A DNA stretch of 64,000 nt, from positions 1 through 64,000 of the forward strand of contig JAWKLL010000017.1 of assembly GCA_041392765.1 (NCBI GenBank), read 5' to 3'. This document shows positions 17,348 to 27,385 of the stretch, piece by piece. The translations under genes and the position numbers were made by a program. How positions within the stretch are numbered: position 1 is the stretch's first letter; the number at the start of each line of letters is the position of its first letter. The DNA is from Lewinella sp041392765. GTDB taxonomy: Bacteria; Bacteroidota; Bacteroidia; Chitinophagales; Saprospiraceae. Under the pieces are notes generated by a model. The model had not been told where the DNA came from. It searched no databases and was given only the letters and a program-made list of their open reading frames with translations.

Positions 17348-18316
17348 CTATTGACCCTTTGCTCTGGGATGGTAGATGATGCGAGGCGGTTTGCCTGTGC
17401 CGATGGCTTTATTGAGGAAGTAGCTGATCATGATCTCATGGGAGCCGTTGTGTACAGATTGAAGGGCTGAAATGCCGAAATCATGGGCATAAATCAGCCG
17501 CAACGATGGCGACAACTGAACCCCAGCCATGAGTACCACGGCATCTTGTGTGTTGCCGCTATAGCCTCTGAACGAAGTGCCCGCATAGATATTGTCTTTG
17601 AAGGTAGCCATTAACGAAAGATCGAGCTGTTGAGCAACTGCGTCGGTGCGAAACCACAGGGCAGGGCGCAAACGCAGGTTACTCCCTACTTCCCATTCCG
17701 AGCTGGCATAGGCGTGATAAACCCGGTTGGTACTATAGGTGAGTTGGGAAAAAGAAATGGAAGTCATGCTTAGATTTTCTACCGATACCCCCGCCTGCCA
17801 GGAAGATGCCCGATAAAAGATACCTGCCGAAAACTGGAGACCACTGCCTGCGTCATCAGCCAGGGTCAGCAAATTGTCATTATGGGTGAAGTTGCCGGGT
17901 TCTTGGTAATTTCCGTCAGGGGTTCTCAGTGCGCCCCCCTGCAACGTCCATTGCTGTATGGTTGCGCCTAATCCAGCCGATAAGTGGCCACTGCCTGTTT
18001 CCAATTGATAATTCCACGCCAATCCTACTTGGCTGAGCCGATGAGCACCGATTTCGTCATTCTCAATTTGTAACCCCACTCCACTGCGCAGGAAATAAAG
18101 CGGGCTGTGTATGTTGATGCGTTGCCCGGAAGGTGCTCCTTCTAAACCAGCCCACTGCTGGCGGTACACCCCATTGGCACTAATACCAAAATCAAGTCCG
18201 GCATAAGCAGGATTGATTCGGAATGGATCCAGCACGGTAGTAGCATACTGGGCAGGTTGCTGGGCATACAGTACTACCGAAGTAGTAAACGCAAACAGGA
18301 TGGCTATAATCTTCAT
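17348..18316 (-). CDS. PorP/SprF-family type IX secretion membrane protein
   Basis: The 322-aa product has a signal peptide (IAILFAFTTSVVLYAQ) and then the family opening QYATTVLDPFRINPAYAG, followed by GVYRQQWAGLEGAPSGQRI and a run of predicted beta strands ending HEIMISYFLNK. PorP/SprF proteins are outer-membrane barrels linked to type IX secretion and often paired with a partner cargo or adhesin. Here it stands immediately upstream of gldK in the same direction with about 200 bp between them, which fits the same functional locus. Confidence 0.93.
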   Translation of the reverse strand: MKIIAILFAFTTSVVLYAQQPAQYATTVLDPFRINPAYAGLDFGISANGVYRQQWAGLEGAPSGQRINIHSPLYFLRSGVGLQIENDEIGAHRLSQVGLAWNYQLETGSGHLSAGLGATIQQWTLQGGALRTPDGNYQEPGNFTHNDNLLTLADDAGSGLQFSAGIFYRASSWQAGVSVENLSMTSISFSQLTYSTNRVYHAYASSEWEVGSNLRLRPALWFRTDAVAQQLDLSLMATFKDNIYAGTSFRGYSGNTQDAVVLMAGVQLSPSLRLIYAHDFGISALQSVHNGSHEIMISYFLNKAIGTGKPPRIIYHPRAKGQ

Positions 18317-18382
18317 ATATATAAGGTGTGAGGATTGGAGGTTTCTATTCTTGGTTCTTCAACAAAAAGTGTGGCATTAATG

Positions 18383-18511
18383 GCCTAGCGATGTGTAACA
18401 GTGGCCGCGATAGCGGACAGACAGCGACCGTAGGAAGCTGGCCGAGCGAATAGCGAGCTGTGGAACGTAGCGCCCGTAGGGAGGCTCACCACAGGAATTG
18501 TCAAAGAACCC
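18383..18511. repeat. Dispersed repeat family C, copy 1
   Basis: Starts GCCTAGCGATGTG, carries AGCGGACAGACAGCG, GAGCGAATAGCGAGCTGTG and GGAACGTAGCGCCCG, and ends GTCAAAGAACCC. The same ordered words occur at 47.38-47.54 kb and partly at 35.26-35.40 kb. It has no convincing reading frame. Confidence 0.78.
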
Positions 18512-18749
18512 TATTCTTAAATACACGGCAGAAATATAACCAATATTTTCCACTAATATTCTTTTTACAAAGGTCTTTGTCAGCGACATGATATAAAACG
18601 CAACTACTTAGGTAGCACCAAATTCCGGCTAAAAAAAGCCCTTTTCCACCTGAGGGCAGCTATTCTCGTCGCCATAGCACTGCCATGACTCCTCAAATGA
18701 GCTTTGTCAGTCGAAAAAATCTTCTTTTTTAGCTCGAAAGCGCACTACC

Positions 18750-18796
18750 TAAGGGACGGGATAAAAATTGAACAGTTTATTTCCGTCAAATTACTA
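18750..18796. repeat. Family A remnant with ends joined directly
   Basis: Only 47 bp: AAGGGACGGGATAAAAATTG runs straight into AACAGTTTATTTCCGTCAAA. It has both family-A ends but none of the inner palindrome, so it looks like a minimal or internally deleted copy. Confidence 0.8.
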
Positions 18797-18888
18797 AGTA
18801 GTTACATAAAAACAACAGTAGCGATCCTAAAAAGTTGCCCCCCTACCCTATCGCTTGTTTATGCGTTTTGGAAAATTTCCTCAATAGG

Positions 18889-19891
18889 CTATTCCGCTGA
18901 GCCAGCAGTTAAGTAGGCTGCTGCCATAAGAGCAATGGTGGCAGACAAAGGGTAATAATCAAGGCCGAGTATTTGTACCGACTTATCATTGAGATAGGAT
19001 TGCTGCTGGTAGCTAGCGCGGACGGTTTCTTTGGTCAACAGCGGGGTGCTGCCTGTAAGTAGGGAGCGTATTTTTCGGCCAACGCCAACAGCCGTGCTAA
19101 TGATTGAGATAAAAGTTTAGTAGGTGGATTCACCTGGAGGGTGGTGTGCCATTTGGGTCATCAAATCCCGATAACTGATGTTCTCCGCATTCAGCAAAAA
19201 GCGGTCGCCGTCCACCGCTCGTTCTAATACGAGCAGGATTGCTTTGGCCACGTCCCTAACATCCACAAACCCCGACTCACCCGCTGGGTAGTAGGAAGGT
19301 TGCTTCGCCACATATTTAAAAATGGCCACACTACCCTCATCCCAACGCCCTGGCCCCAATATGATGGAAGGATAGAGAACAGCTACCGACAAGCCCTCTG
19401 CTTGTCCACGCCAAACTTCCAACTCGGAAAAAAACTTGCTGCGGGAGTAATTACTTACCTGCGGCTGTCCTCCCACTTGCTATCCTCATGGGTAGGAGCA
19501 CCGTGCAAATGCCGCCCTAATGCTGCCACAGAACTAAGGTGGATCAACCGACGCACACCTTTATATAGTGCTGCATTTACCAAATGGGCTGTCCCTTCTT
19601 TATTAATATGGTGTAACTTTGCTTTATCGGCAGGGGCAAAGGATACTAATGCCGCACAATGAATAATCACTTCTATGCCTTCCAATGCGTCTTCGAGGCT
19701 GAAGTAATCTACCAAATCGGCTTCACGCCAAACCACTTGATCGCTGCATCCCCTAATAAATCCCTCCTTACCACCCCACTCCTGTGGATGGCATGTATGC
19801 GGGTGAAACCAGCGGCTAACAGTGCCTTCACCGTGTAGGCACCTACAAACCCAGTAGCGCCGGTAACTAATATAGGAGTATGTTTATCCAA
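18889..19891 (-). CDS. NAD-dependent epimerase/dehydratase-family protein (multiply frameshifted)
   Basis: Four overlapping frames on the minus strand add up to one protein of about 334 aa. It starts ILVTGATGFVGAYTVKALL (Rossmann TGxxGFxG), continues through IHCAALVSFAPADK and GTAHLVNAALYKGVRRLIHL, VAALGRH, then YSRSKFFSELEVWR (YxxxK active-site motif), GLSVAVLYPSIILGPG, and ends with a helical C-terminus finishing YLTAGSAE. At least three single-base shifts are needed. It is the third gene after metF and the pyridoxamine-oxidase-like gene, 11 bp behind the latter. Substrate unknown. Confidence 0.82.
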
Positions 19892-19902
19892 AGAATATTT
19901 TT

Positions 19903-20450
19903 CTACATCAAAGTAATCCCTGTGGGCTTGCCATCAATGCTATTAGTATTGTGTTCTTTCCAGTAGGCTGATAATTCCGCTGGTGTTTTATTTTCCATAT
20001 TCGTTAACAACCTACTCCGTTGCGACTGAAACTCATACAAAGGTACAGCGTAGCCACATGAAGTTTGCACAGCCTCAATGGAAACATCAAAAATCTGCCT
20101 CGCACCCGGTAGTGGTGAAAAATGCGAAAAATAGGAAGCCCATTCATCATCCCCCACATGAATGACTTTTTGCTGTTCCGTAAATCCTCAATATTAGAGG
20201 GTTTCCCTCAAAAGCACAAAAACATGATTGTCATTCTGTTTACGCTTTGAATATGGGCGGCTGTTTCATTGCCACTGCCTGTTAAATTAAGCCAAATAAG
20301 TCTATCAGACCCTAGTACCCGAAGTGAGTCCAATCCCTTAGGAGATAGATTTACCCTACCATCTATATCAGCAGTGGCTACAAAAAACATTTGTTGCGCA
20401 GCGATGAACGCTTGTAAAGCCGTAGAAAGATTGTTAAACATTTTAGCCAT
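19903..20450 (-). CDS. Pyridoxamine 5'-phosphate oxidase-like flavin-binding protein (frameshifted)
   Basis: The ATG at 20450 begins MAKMFNNLSTALQAFIAAQ, followed by FFVATADIDGRVNLSPKG and DRLIWLNLTGSGNETAAHI, the FMN-binding split-barrel start of this family. The C-terminal half (SYFSHFSPLPGARQIFDVSI, then CGYAVPLYEF and a KPTGITLM end) lies in another frame. The break is explained by a T run of 4 instead of 3 and an A run of 5 instead of 4 (minus strand; plus positions 20210-20213 and 20167-20171). Expected length is about 182 aa. Because the metF stop is also shifted, it appears fused to metF in the raw frame. Confidence 0.82.
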
Positions 20451-20467
20451 AGCCTCACATTTAATCG

Positions 20468-21427
20468 TTAGAAAACAGCCCTCACCAATTTTACGAACGA
20501 TGGCCGAGTCACCCATGGTATAATAGTGCAAGCAGGGAACGCCCGCTGCTTTGAGTTCTTTGCTTTGAGCAATACACCATTCCATACCTGCTTCCACGCG
20601 CTGTTCTTGGTTTTTGGCGTTATTGATGGCATTGACCAAATCAGAAGGCATATCAATGTGAAATAGCCGCGGGATGCTATTGAGTTGGTACTGCTTGGTA
20701 AGGGTTTTAACCCCGGCGACAATGGGGACGGTAATACCCGCCGCCCTGCAAGCATCGACGTAATCGAAATATTTTTGGTTATCGAAAAACATCTGAGTGA
20801 CGATATAATTGGCACCAGCGTCTATCTTGGCTTTTGTGTAAGCCAGATCGATTTCCCGATTAGGGGCTTCGGAAGTGTTTTTCGGGATAACCAGCAATGC
20901 CAATGCAGAAATCCGTGGAAGCCCCGTTGTCTATATTGGAATCCAAGTATTTGCCTTGGTTCATATTCGCTATTTGGCGAACCAGATCGATGGCGTACTC
21001 ATGGCCGCCTTCCTCGGGTACGAATTTGCCCTCAAACTGGCGAGCATCGCCGCGCAGTGCCAACACATTATTGATATTGAGGAAGTTTAAGTCAATGAGG
21101 GCGTTTTCGGTATCTTCCACCGTAAAGCCGCCACAAATGAGGTGTGGCACGGCATCCACCCCATAGCGGTGCATAATGGACGCACAGATACCTACCGTAC
21201 CGAGTAGTTTGCGAATGGAAGTTTTTTCGTAGTAACCACTAGCTCGTTTTTTATAAATAAACTCTTCCCGGTGGTAGGTAACGTCAATAAATGGGGAGCT
21301 TGAACTCCATCAGTGGGTCTAGCGCATCGAATATGTCCTGCATACGGCCTCCTTTCAATGGCGGCAGCACTTCAAAAGAAATCAGGGTCTTGCCTTGGGC
21401 TTGTTCGAAGTAGTCGGTTACTTTCAT
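20468..21427 (-). CDS. metF: Methylenetetrahydrofolate reductase (frameshifted)
   Basis: Pieces in three frames rebuild a protein of about 318 aa: KVTDYFEQAQGKTLISFEVL (residues 2-21, with the catalytic Glu in SFE), DAVPHLICGGFTVEDTENAL, NINNVLALRGDAR, YPEKH, NREIDLAYTKAKIDAGANYI, VTQMFFDN and PCLHYYTMGD. MetF reduces methylene-THF to methyl-THF for methionine synthesis. The natural end reads KIGEAVF-stop if one G is removed from the GGG at plus 20479-20481; with the extra G the frame runs on into the next gene. A TACCTTTG box lies about 40 bp upstream of the ATG (plus 21468-21475). Confidence 0.9.
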
Positions 21428-21467
21428 AACGGTCAATATACACCCCTCATGGGTGCCATGCTTGGCG

Positions 21468-21475
21468 CAAAGGTA
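21468..21475 (-). promoter_or_regulatory. -7 promoter box of metF
   Basis: On the minus strand TACCTTTG matches the Bacteroidota consensus TAnnTTTG, giving a 5' leader of roughly 35-40 nt before the metF ATG. Confidence 0.6.
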
Positions 21476-21545
21476 CAAACTATTAATTGTACTGACTTTC
21501 GTTATTTCGGGTGTCTATAATTTTTTTTATAAAAAATGTGTCAAC

Positions 21546-21577
21546 TTTGTTTTATTCAAAAAAAATGATTACTTTTG
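21546..21577 (+). promoter_or_regulatory. Strong Bacteroidota-type promoter with no gene directly behind it
   Basis: TTTG (21546-21549), a 20-nt spacer and TACTTTTG (21570-21577) match the TTTG-N19-TAnnTTTG consensus well. The next plus-strand protein starts only at 22089. Confidence 0.7.
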
Positions 21578-21582
21578 CACTC

Positions 21583-21900
21583 ATAGCAGTGGATTGACAA
21601 CCCACCTGCACATCATAGGTATTTAACTTCGGCTTTGTCACCGAAGCATTCGGGCGATGCGCGAGCCATTTTCTCTTCCGCTTGCGTCATCCATGGTAAA
21701 GGTTGCTGGGGTCTTGTAAAAGACCATGATTGACTGGCGTGTGGGTACTGTCACCACGCGGCAGAGGAAAGCCTTTTGTCCGTACTTAAAAACGGGCTGT
21801 TGAGGCATGGCGAACCGGACAGCCAGGGTGGGCCCTCCCACAAGGGGCAGCTATACCCTTTTCCGTCGTACATATCCTTCTACTAGGCCATTTGTTACTC
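21583..21900 (+). ncRNA. Candidate structured RNA or long leader of unknown class
   Basis: Downstream of the promoter at 21546-21577 there is no credible reading frame, but several local stems: GCAGTGG/CCACCTGC (21586-21608), CTTCGG/CCGAAG around 21630-21650, and GGTCTT/AAAGACC near 21715. I compared it with remembered consensus blocks of RNase P, tmRNA, SRP RNA and common riboswitches and found no match. It may be a stand-alone RNA or the 5' leader of the lipoprotein gene at 22089. The boundaries are approximate. Confidence 0.4.
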
Positions 21901-22088
21901 ATAAATCTTTCCACGTCTAAAGGGTGTTGTTTCGTAATGAATAAACTTTAAAATAGACAAAATAACGCCAAAAAGGATGATATTTGTGGTCGATTGTACA
22001 ACATCTATCCATTCTGGTACGTCTATTGAGCGTTTGTTCACGGGGAGGTATCCCCTTTTTCATACTTTAACTCATTAAACCAAACGAC

Positions 22089-23045
22089 ATGCAAAAGTTT
22101 GTGCTTAAGTTGGCCGGAATGGGCCTGATTCTTTCTACTCTTTTTTTCAATTCATGTGGAGAAGATCCTATCATTGAAAATCCATTAGGCCCTGAAATCC
22201 AGTTCGTATCTGATCCTGCTACCCTAAGCGGCGATGCAGATGTAATCATCAATCAGGGATTCGCTGTAAAAATCCGTTTGATCAAGGGGGATGCAGCGCT
22301 GAAAAGTGTAGAAGTACAGGCCGGAGGTATCAAAGTAGCTTCCAGCCGTTTGACAATCAACAGCGGCTCTGTAACCAGCAACAACCCATTCCTGATCACA
22401 GGTGCTGATCAAGATGGTGCTACTTACACCATTGACATTGCATCTGCTGGAACAGAAGCCGTTAATGACATCACGACTTATACTTTTACAGTAACAGACC
22501 AGGACAACCGTACGGATGTGGTTGACCTCGTCATTACCACTATCGATGAGCCTGGCACTCCTATCGCAGAAACACTGACGGGTGTCCTGTTAAACCAAGC
22601 TGGCCCTGCAGGAACAGGTGGTTTGAACTTGGACAATGGCGATGGCACTGGATCTGCCGACGGTGCTGCTGAAATCCGCGACTTGGGTATTGATTGTACT
22701 ATCAACCCTGATAATGCGGAAAACTGGCGTGCACAGTTCGGTACCGTTAATGGTGCTAACATGGTAAAAGTAGATCTGACACAGGTGGAAAACTTCACCT
22801 TCGATGGCGTTTCTAAAATTGAAGAGATTGAAGGTGCTTATACTTCCGGCATCACTTTGGCGGATGGTGTTAGCCAAAACCCAAGTTGTGTAGAAACAGT
22901 TGTTACCGACGTGACAGGTACTGTGGCCGTAGGTGATCTATTTGTGGTATTTGCGAACAGCAAGTACTACCTGATCCGCGTAGATGAAATCAATGCAGTT
23001 TCCGGTTCTAACGGCGACAACTTCAAGATTTCTATCAAGTACTAA
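22089..23045 (+). CDS. Hypothetical lipoprotein
   Basis: The 318-aa product has a lipoprotein signal (GLILSTLFFNSC then GEDP). The rest is a beta-rich secreted protein with two apparent Ig-like or cadherin-like segments (about 40-155, with AVNDITTYTFTVTDQDNRTD), and a second half with LDNGDGTGSADGAAEIRDLG resembling a Asp/Gly-rich loop and a CTINPDN/NPSCVET cysteine pair. I recognise no enzymatic motif. It is a single gene, with the promoter-driven leader region upstream and a family-B element downstream. Confidence 0.7.
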   Translation: MQKFVLKLAGMGLILSTLFFNSCGEDPIIENPLGPEIQFVSDPATLSGDADVIINQGFAVKIRLIKGDAALKSVEVQAGGIKVASSRLTINSGSVTSNNPFLITGADQDGATYTIDIASAGTEAVNDITTYTFTVTDQDNRTDVVDLVITTIDEPGTPIAETLTGVLLNQAGPAGTGGLNLDNGDGTGSADGAAEIRDLGIDCTINPDNAENWRAQFGTVNGANMVKVDLTQVENFTFDGVSKIEEIEGAYTSGITLADGVSQNPSCVETVVTDVTGTVAVGDLFVVFANSKYYLIRVDEINAVSGSNGDNFKISIKY

Positions 23046-23088
23046 ATCTTGATTCGTTCGTTATGAAGCGGACGGAATCCCGAGCCTT

Positions 23089-23250
23089 AGAGCTTGTCTG
23101 AATTTTCCTGATTGAGCGAAAGTGTTCAAATTTTTTTCTGACCAAGGCAAAAAGCGCAGTCGATGCCAGAAGCATCGACGAGCATTTATAACGAAGGGCA
23201 GGATGAAATTTGATACTTGTAGCCAATTGAGGGAATTTTAGACAAGCTCT
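23089..23250. repeat. Inverted-repeat element family B, copy 2 (MITE-like)
   Basis: 162 bp with ends AGAGCTTGTCTGAATTTTCC and the complement of GGGAATTTTAGACAAGCTCT. It shares CTGATTGAGCGAAAG and GCGCAGTCGATGCCAGAAGC with the 10.56-kb copy but lacks that copy's two GATAGCTATC palindromes, and its terminal repeat reads GAGCTTGTC rather than GAGTATGTC. Confidence 0.88.
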
Positions 23251-23300
23251 TTAAGGTTCGGGATTTTTTTTTTGAACACTCACTTCAATGAAGTACCATT

Positions 23301-25121
23301 TCACGCCAACCCTTGCAATCCTACCAATTTTTGGTATTCGCCGCCTAATGCTAATAATTCATGGTGAGTGCCGCGCTCAAGGATACGCCCCTGCTGCATG
23401 AGGATGATTTCGTCGGCATGCTGTACCGTGCTGAGGCGGTGCGCAATGACGATGGCGGTACGCCCCTGCATAAGATGATTGAGGGCATCCTGTACTAAGC
23501 GTTCGCTTTCGGAATCCAAGGCAGAGGTAGCTTCGTCGAGGATGAGGATGGAAGGGTTGCGAAGTATGGCTCTAGCGATGGTAAGCCGCTGTCGCTGGCC
23601 ACCTGACAGCTTGCTGCCACGGTCGCCGATTATCGTTTGGTAGCCATTTTCAGCCGCTAAAATGAACTCGTGTGCATTGGCAATACGGGCTGCCGCCTCC
23701 ACGTCTTCGGGCGATACATTGGCCAAGCCGAAGACGATATTGTTATAGATGGTGTCGTTGAACAAAATAGCATCTTGGCTGACAATACCCATGAGGCTGC
23801 GCAGCGACCGAAGAGAATACTGCCGTATATCCACCCCATCTACCCGTATGGTACCCTGGGTGACATCGTAAAAACGAGGCAGCAAATCCGCCAAGGTGCT
23901 TTTCCCCGCGCCAGAAGCACCGACCAAGGCTATGACTTTGCCTTTGGGAATACGCAAGTTGATGTTGTCCAATACCGCTTGGTCTGATGGCGAATACCGG
24001 AATCCCACGCCCTGGTATTCAATTGCATCTTCAAACTGTTCGATGTGTTGTGCATCGGGTGCTTCGGGTAGGGTGTTAGTAGCATCGAGCATTTTTTCAA
24101 TGCGTTCAAAAGCACCGATGCCCCGCTGGATATTGGAGGTAGCCTTGGCGATATTCTTAGCGGGGTCAATAACATTGTAAAAGGCGAAGATAAACGTGAG
24201 AAAAGTTTCAGCAGACAAATCGCCATTGAATACCTGTCGGGAACCGTACCAAAGCAAGGCAGATACTGTAGCAATACCCAAAAATTCCGACAATGGAGAA
24301 GCCAAATCGCGGCGGCGCAGGAGTCTTGTTAGCAGGTTGCGGTAGTCATTATTGGCTGTGGAAAACTTATGGCGCTGGTAGTCTTCCGCCGCAAAGCCCT
24401 TGATGATGCGCAATCCACCTAGCCCTTCTTCCACTATGCTCAATAAATTGCCCAACCGATCTTGGACGGCGGTAGAGGTGCGTTTGAGTTTTTTCCCCAG
24501 CCCACCAATGACAACACCCGTAAAAATGATAAGCAGGAAAACAAAAACCGTTAGCCCTGGGCTTACATAAATCATAAAGGTAAGCGAGCCTATGATAATG
24601 AGCGGTTCGCGAAAGACTACCTCCAACATATTGAGAATGCTGGATTCAACCTCCTGTACATCGCTTGTCATACGAGAGAGGAGGTCACCTTTGCGCGATT
24701 CGCTGAAGTAAGATAAAGGCAACACTAACACCTGTTCAAACATCTCAGCACGTAGGTCGCGGATGATGCCGTTGCGAACAGGAGCCATGAAGAAAAGTGC
24801 CAAATAACGAAAAAGATTGCGCAACAGATAAACCACCACAATGGCTACACACACCATCGCTAGCGCTCCTTCCTGCCCTTCTTGTTGAATGAGCATGGAA
24901 AAGCGAAAGTCGAAATAATCGGCTATATTCGACAAATTCCAACCGCCCTTTGGCGGTTCGCCCACCATTTTAGTGCGGTCGAAAAGGATTTTGAAGAAAG
25001 GAATCAGCATGGGGATACTGACCACCGTAAATAGAGCCGTGAGGATATTGCTGCCAATAGCGGCGGACATCAACCCCTTGTAACGCCCGAGGTAGCGGAG
25101 CAGCCGCCAAAAACTTTTCAT
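23301..25121 (-). CDS. ABC exporter (permease-ATPase fusion, MsbA-like)
   Basis: The 606-aa half-transporter has an N-terminal membrane domain with about six helices (residues 15-330) and a C-terminal ATPase domain: Walker A GASGAGKST, Q-loop LMGIVSQDAILF, signature LSGGQRQRLTIARA, Walker B ILILDEATSALD and the switch His in VIAHRLSTV. It works as a homodimer or heterodimer exporting lipids, such as lipid A, or drugs. The MsbA-like label rests on layout and length only. It is on the same strand as, and 18 bp after, accC, but the functional link is unclear. Confidence 0.93.
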   Translation of the reverse strand: MKSFWRLLRYLGRYKGLMSAAIGSNILTALFTVVSIPMLIPFFKILFDRTKMVGEPPKGGWNLSNIADYFDFRFSMLIQQEGQEGALAMVCVAIVVVYLLRNLFRYLALFFMAPVRNGIIRDLRAEMFEQVLVLPLSYFSESRKGDLLSRMTSDVQEVESSILNMLEVVFREPLIIIGSLTFMIYVSPGLTVFVFLLIIFTGVVIGGLGKKLKRTSTAVQDRLGNLLSIVEEGLGGLRIIKGFAAEDYQRHKFSTANNDYRNLLTRLLRRRDLASPLSEFLGIATVSALLWYGSRQVFNGDLSAETFLTFIFAFYNVIDPAKNIAKATSNIQRGIGAFERIEKMLDATNTLPEAPDAQHIEQFEDAIEYQGVGFRYSPSDQAVLDNINLRIPKGKVIALVGASGAGKSTLADLLPRFYDVTQGTIRVDGVDIRQYSLRSLRSLMGIVSQDAILFNDTIYNNIVFGLANVSPEDVEAAARIANAHEFILAAENGYQTIIGDRGSKLSGGQRQRLTIARAILRNPSILILDEATSALDSESERLVQDALNHLMQGRTAIVIAHRLSTVQHADEIILMQQGRILERGTHHELLALGGEYQKLVGLQGLA

Positions 25122-25139
25122 AATGTAACGGATAACCTG

Positions 25140-26491
25140 TTATTCCTCAACACCGTCTTTCATGCTAAAGTTGTTGAGGAAGCCGGTATTAAAGTTGCCC
25201 GCACGGAAGTCCTCGTTTTTCATCAGCCGCTGGTGGAAAGGCACCGTGGTCTTAATACCCTCGATGATGAACTCATCCAAGGCGCGTTCCATCTTAGTGA
25301 TGCACTCCTCCCGCGTTCTGGCGCGGCAAATCAATTTAGCAATCATGGAGTCGTAGTAGGGAGGGATGCTATACCCCGCATACACCGCTGTATCCACGCG
25401 AACACCGTGGCCTTTAGAGCTGTGGAAAGACTGAATGCGCCCCGGGCTGGGTCGGAAATCATTCCACGGATCTTCTGCATTGATACGACATTCCATAGCG
25501 TGCCCTGAGGGGTAGTAATTGTCACCTGTAATAGGTTCACCTGCCGCAATTTTTATCTGCTCCTTGATCAAATCATGGTCAATTACCTCTTCTGTAACGG
25601 GGTGTTCTACCTGGATACGGGTATTCATCTCCATGAAGTAGAAGTTGCGGTATTTGTCCACCAAAAATTCTACCGTACCCACGCCTTCATAGTTGATATA
25701 AGCACCCGCACGAACGGCTGCCTCGCCCATTTGTTCGCGAAGTTCCTGTGTCATGAAGGGAGAAGGGCACTCTTCTACTAGCTTTTGGTGGCGGCGCTGA
25801 ATGGAACAATCACGTTCCGAAAGGTGAATGACCTTGCCATATTGGTCGCCCACGATCTGAAACTCGATGGGCGGGGTTCCTCTACAAACTTCTCGATATA
25901 GATGCCGTCGTTACCAAAAGCAGCTTTGGCTTCTTGGCGGGCGGAGTTCCACATTTTTTCAAAATCCTCGGCAGCAGGCACGATGCGCATTCCTTTACCA
26001 CCACCACCTGCCGTAGCTTTTATCATGACGGGGTAGCCAATTTCTCCTGCGATTTTTTGGCCTTGTGCCAAATCCTTGACCAAACCATCCGAGCCGGGCA
26101 CTACGGGTACTCCTGCCTTTATCATGGTTTCTTTGGCCGTCACCTTATCGCCCATTTTCCGAATTTGGTCGGGCTTAGAGTAGATGAACTTGATGCCGTA
26201 CTGCTCACACACTTCGGCAAAATCGGCATTTTCTGCCAAGAAGCCATAACCAGGGTGTACGGCATCCGCATTGGTAATTTCTACCGCAGCCATGATCTTG
26301 GGGATGCTCAGATAGGATTCCGAAGAGGCAGGTGGGCCTATGCAAACCGCTTCGTCGGCAAAGCGTACGTGCAGGCTCTCCCTATCGGCAGTAGAATAGA
26401 CGGCCACCGTCTTGATGTTCATCTCGCGGCAGGTGCGGATGATGCGCAGGGCAATCTCCCCCCTGTTAGCTATGAGGATTTTTTTGAACAT
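25140..26491 (-). CDS. accC: Acetyl-CoA carboxylase, biotin carboxylase subunit (frameshifted)
   Basis: The N-terminal half starts FKKILIANRGEIALRIIRTC and contains the ATP-grasp glycine loop KATAGGGGKGMRIV. The C-terminal half contains HLSERDCSIQRRHQKLVEEC, the catalytic MEMNTRIQVEHPVTEE and MIAKLICRARTREECI. The two halves lie in different frames and join near 25,870-25,885 where one base is missing in the stretch that should read EEPRHIEFQIVGDQ. Together they give the standard length of about 450 aa. AccC carboxylates biotin on AccB for fatty-acid synthesis. It follows accB on the same strand. This gene is normally essential, so the break is probably a sequencing error. Confidence 0.95.
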
Positions 26492-26656
26492 AATCAGTCA
26501 CGCTTGATGGTGAAAATTAGATTCGGTCAATAGATGTGTAAGCACACGCCCCAAGCGTTCGTACAAACAACGGCTTGGGATGCCACAGACTATTCAAAAG
26601 ACCCGTCCTATATTTCCACCAATTACTGAATGAGTTGAAAAAAGTGGACTTGGTAG

Positions 26657-27178
26657 TTACCCTTTAGGATCGACTAAGAAAAGTACCTGATCGTACTCTA
26701 CGGGGCTGGCATCCTCGGCTACTACCTTTACTATTTTTCCGGAAATTTCGGAATCCACCTCATTGAACAGCTTCATGGCTTCAATGATGCAAACAGTATC
26801 TCCGGCAGCGATAGCGTCTCCTACTTTTACGTAAGCTGGCTTATCCGGCGATGGCGAACGGTAAAAAGTACCTACCATTGGGGATTTGATGGCCACATAG
26901 CGGGATTCATCTGTTGTTGCCTCCTGAGCGGGTGCAGCAGCAGGTGCCGGAGCGGCAGCAGGCGCGGGCGCGGCAACGGGTGCCACCACGGGCGCTGGCG
27001 CAGGCGCGGCGGCTATCGGTACTACTTGATGCGCTGCCACAGGAGCAACGACACCCTCACCTGTTGTGTAATGCTTGGTTCGGACGGATAAAGAAAATTC
27101 ACCATCCTTCATCTTTAGCTCTGCCAATTCAAGGCGGCTGATGAGTTTCAATAATTCTTGTAAATCTTTATTGGACAT
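26657..27178 (-). CDS. accB: Biotin carboxyl carrier protein of acetyl-CoA carboxylase
   Basis: The 173-aa product has a short N-terminal helical domain (DLQELLKLISRLELAELKMK), a long Ala/Pro-rich flexible linker at about 55-90, and a C-terminal biotinyl domain (about 93-172) containing the biotinylated lysine in CIIEAMKLFNEV and a typical VGTFYRSPSPDKPAYVKVGD. It is cytoplasmic and carries CO2 between the biotin carboxylase and the carboxyltransferase. It lies upstream of accC and downstream of efp, an order conserved in many bacteria, although two repeats now separate it from efp. Confidence 0.96.
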   Translation of the reverse strand: MSNKDLQELLKLISRLELAELKMKDGEFSLSVRTKHYTTGEGVVAPVAAHQVVPIAAAPAPAPVVAPVAAPAPAAAPAPAAAPAQEATTDESRYVAIKSPMVGTFYRSPSPDKPAYVKVGDAIAAGDTVCIIEAMKLFNEVDSEISGKIVKVVAEDASPVEYDQVLFLVDPKG

Positions 27179-27244
27179 AATCGTCAGGGCTTGAATGATG
27201 ACGAATGTTTGGTGTCAAAATAATATTGACAACCGATAACTTGT

Positions 27245-27319
27245 AAGGGACGGGTAAAAATAAACTGTTAACCTTGTTTAAATCAACATCTAAACAGTTT
27301 ATTTTCTTCGTTCCCTACA
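27245..27319. repeat. Family A hairpin, copy 4
   Basis: AAGGGACGGGTAAAAATAAA at the left mirrors TTTATTTTCTTCGTTCCCTA at the right, with AAACTGTT and AAACAGTTT as inner arms. Unlike the other copies both ends are of the GGGACG type. Confidence 0.8.
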
Positions 27320-27385
27320 GAAGGTACACTGAAATATGGGTTACCCGCTGCAAACTACAAAATATTGTGAAGAATCACAACTCTT

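Noticed and set aside
21638..21841. 67-aa minus-strand frame in the structured region at 21.7 kb
   Set aside because: No start context, no homologue I can name, and it lies opposite a strong plus-strand promoter and several stems; an RNA reading is more likely.
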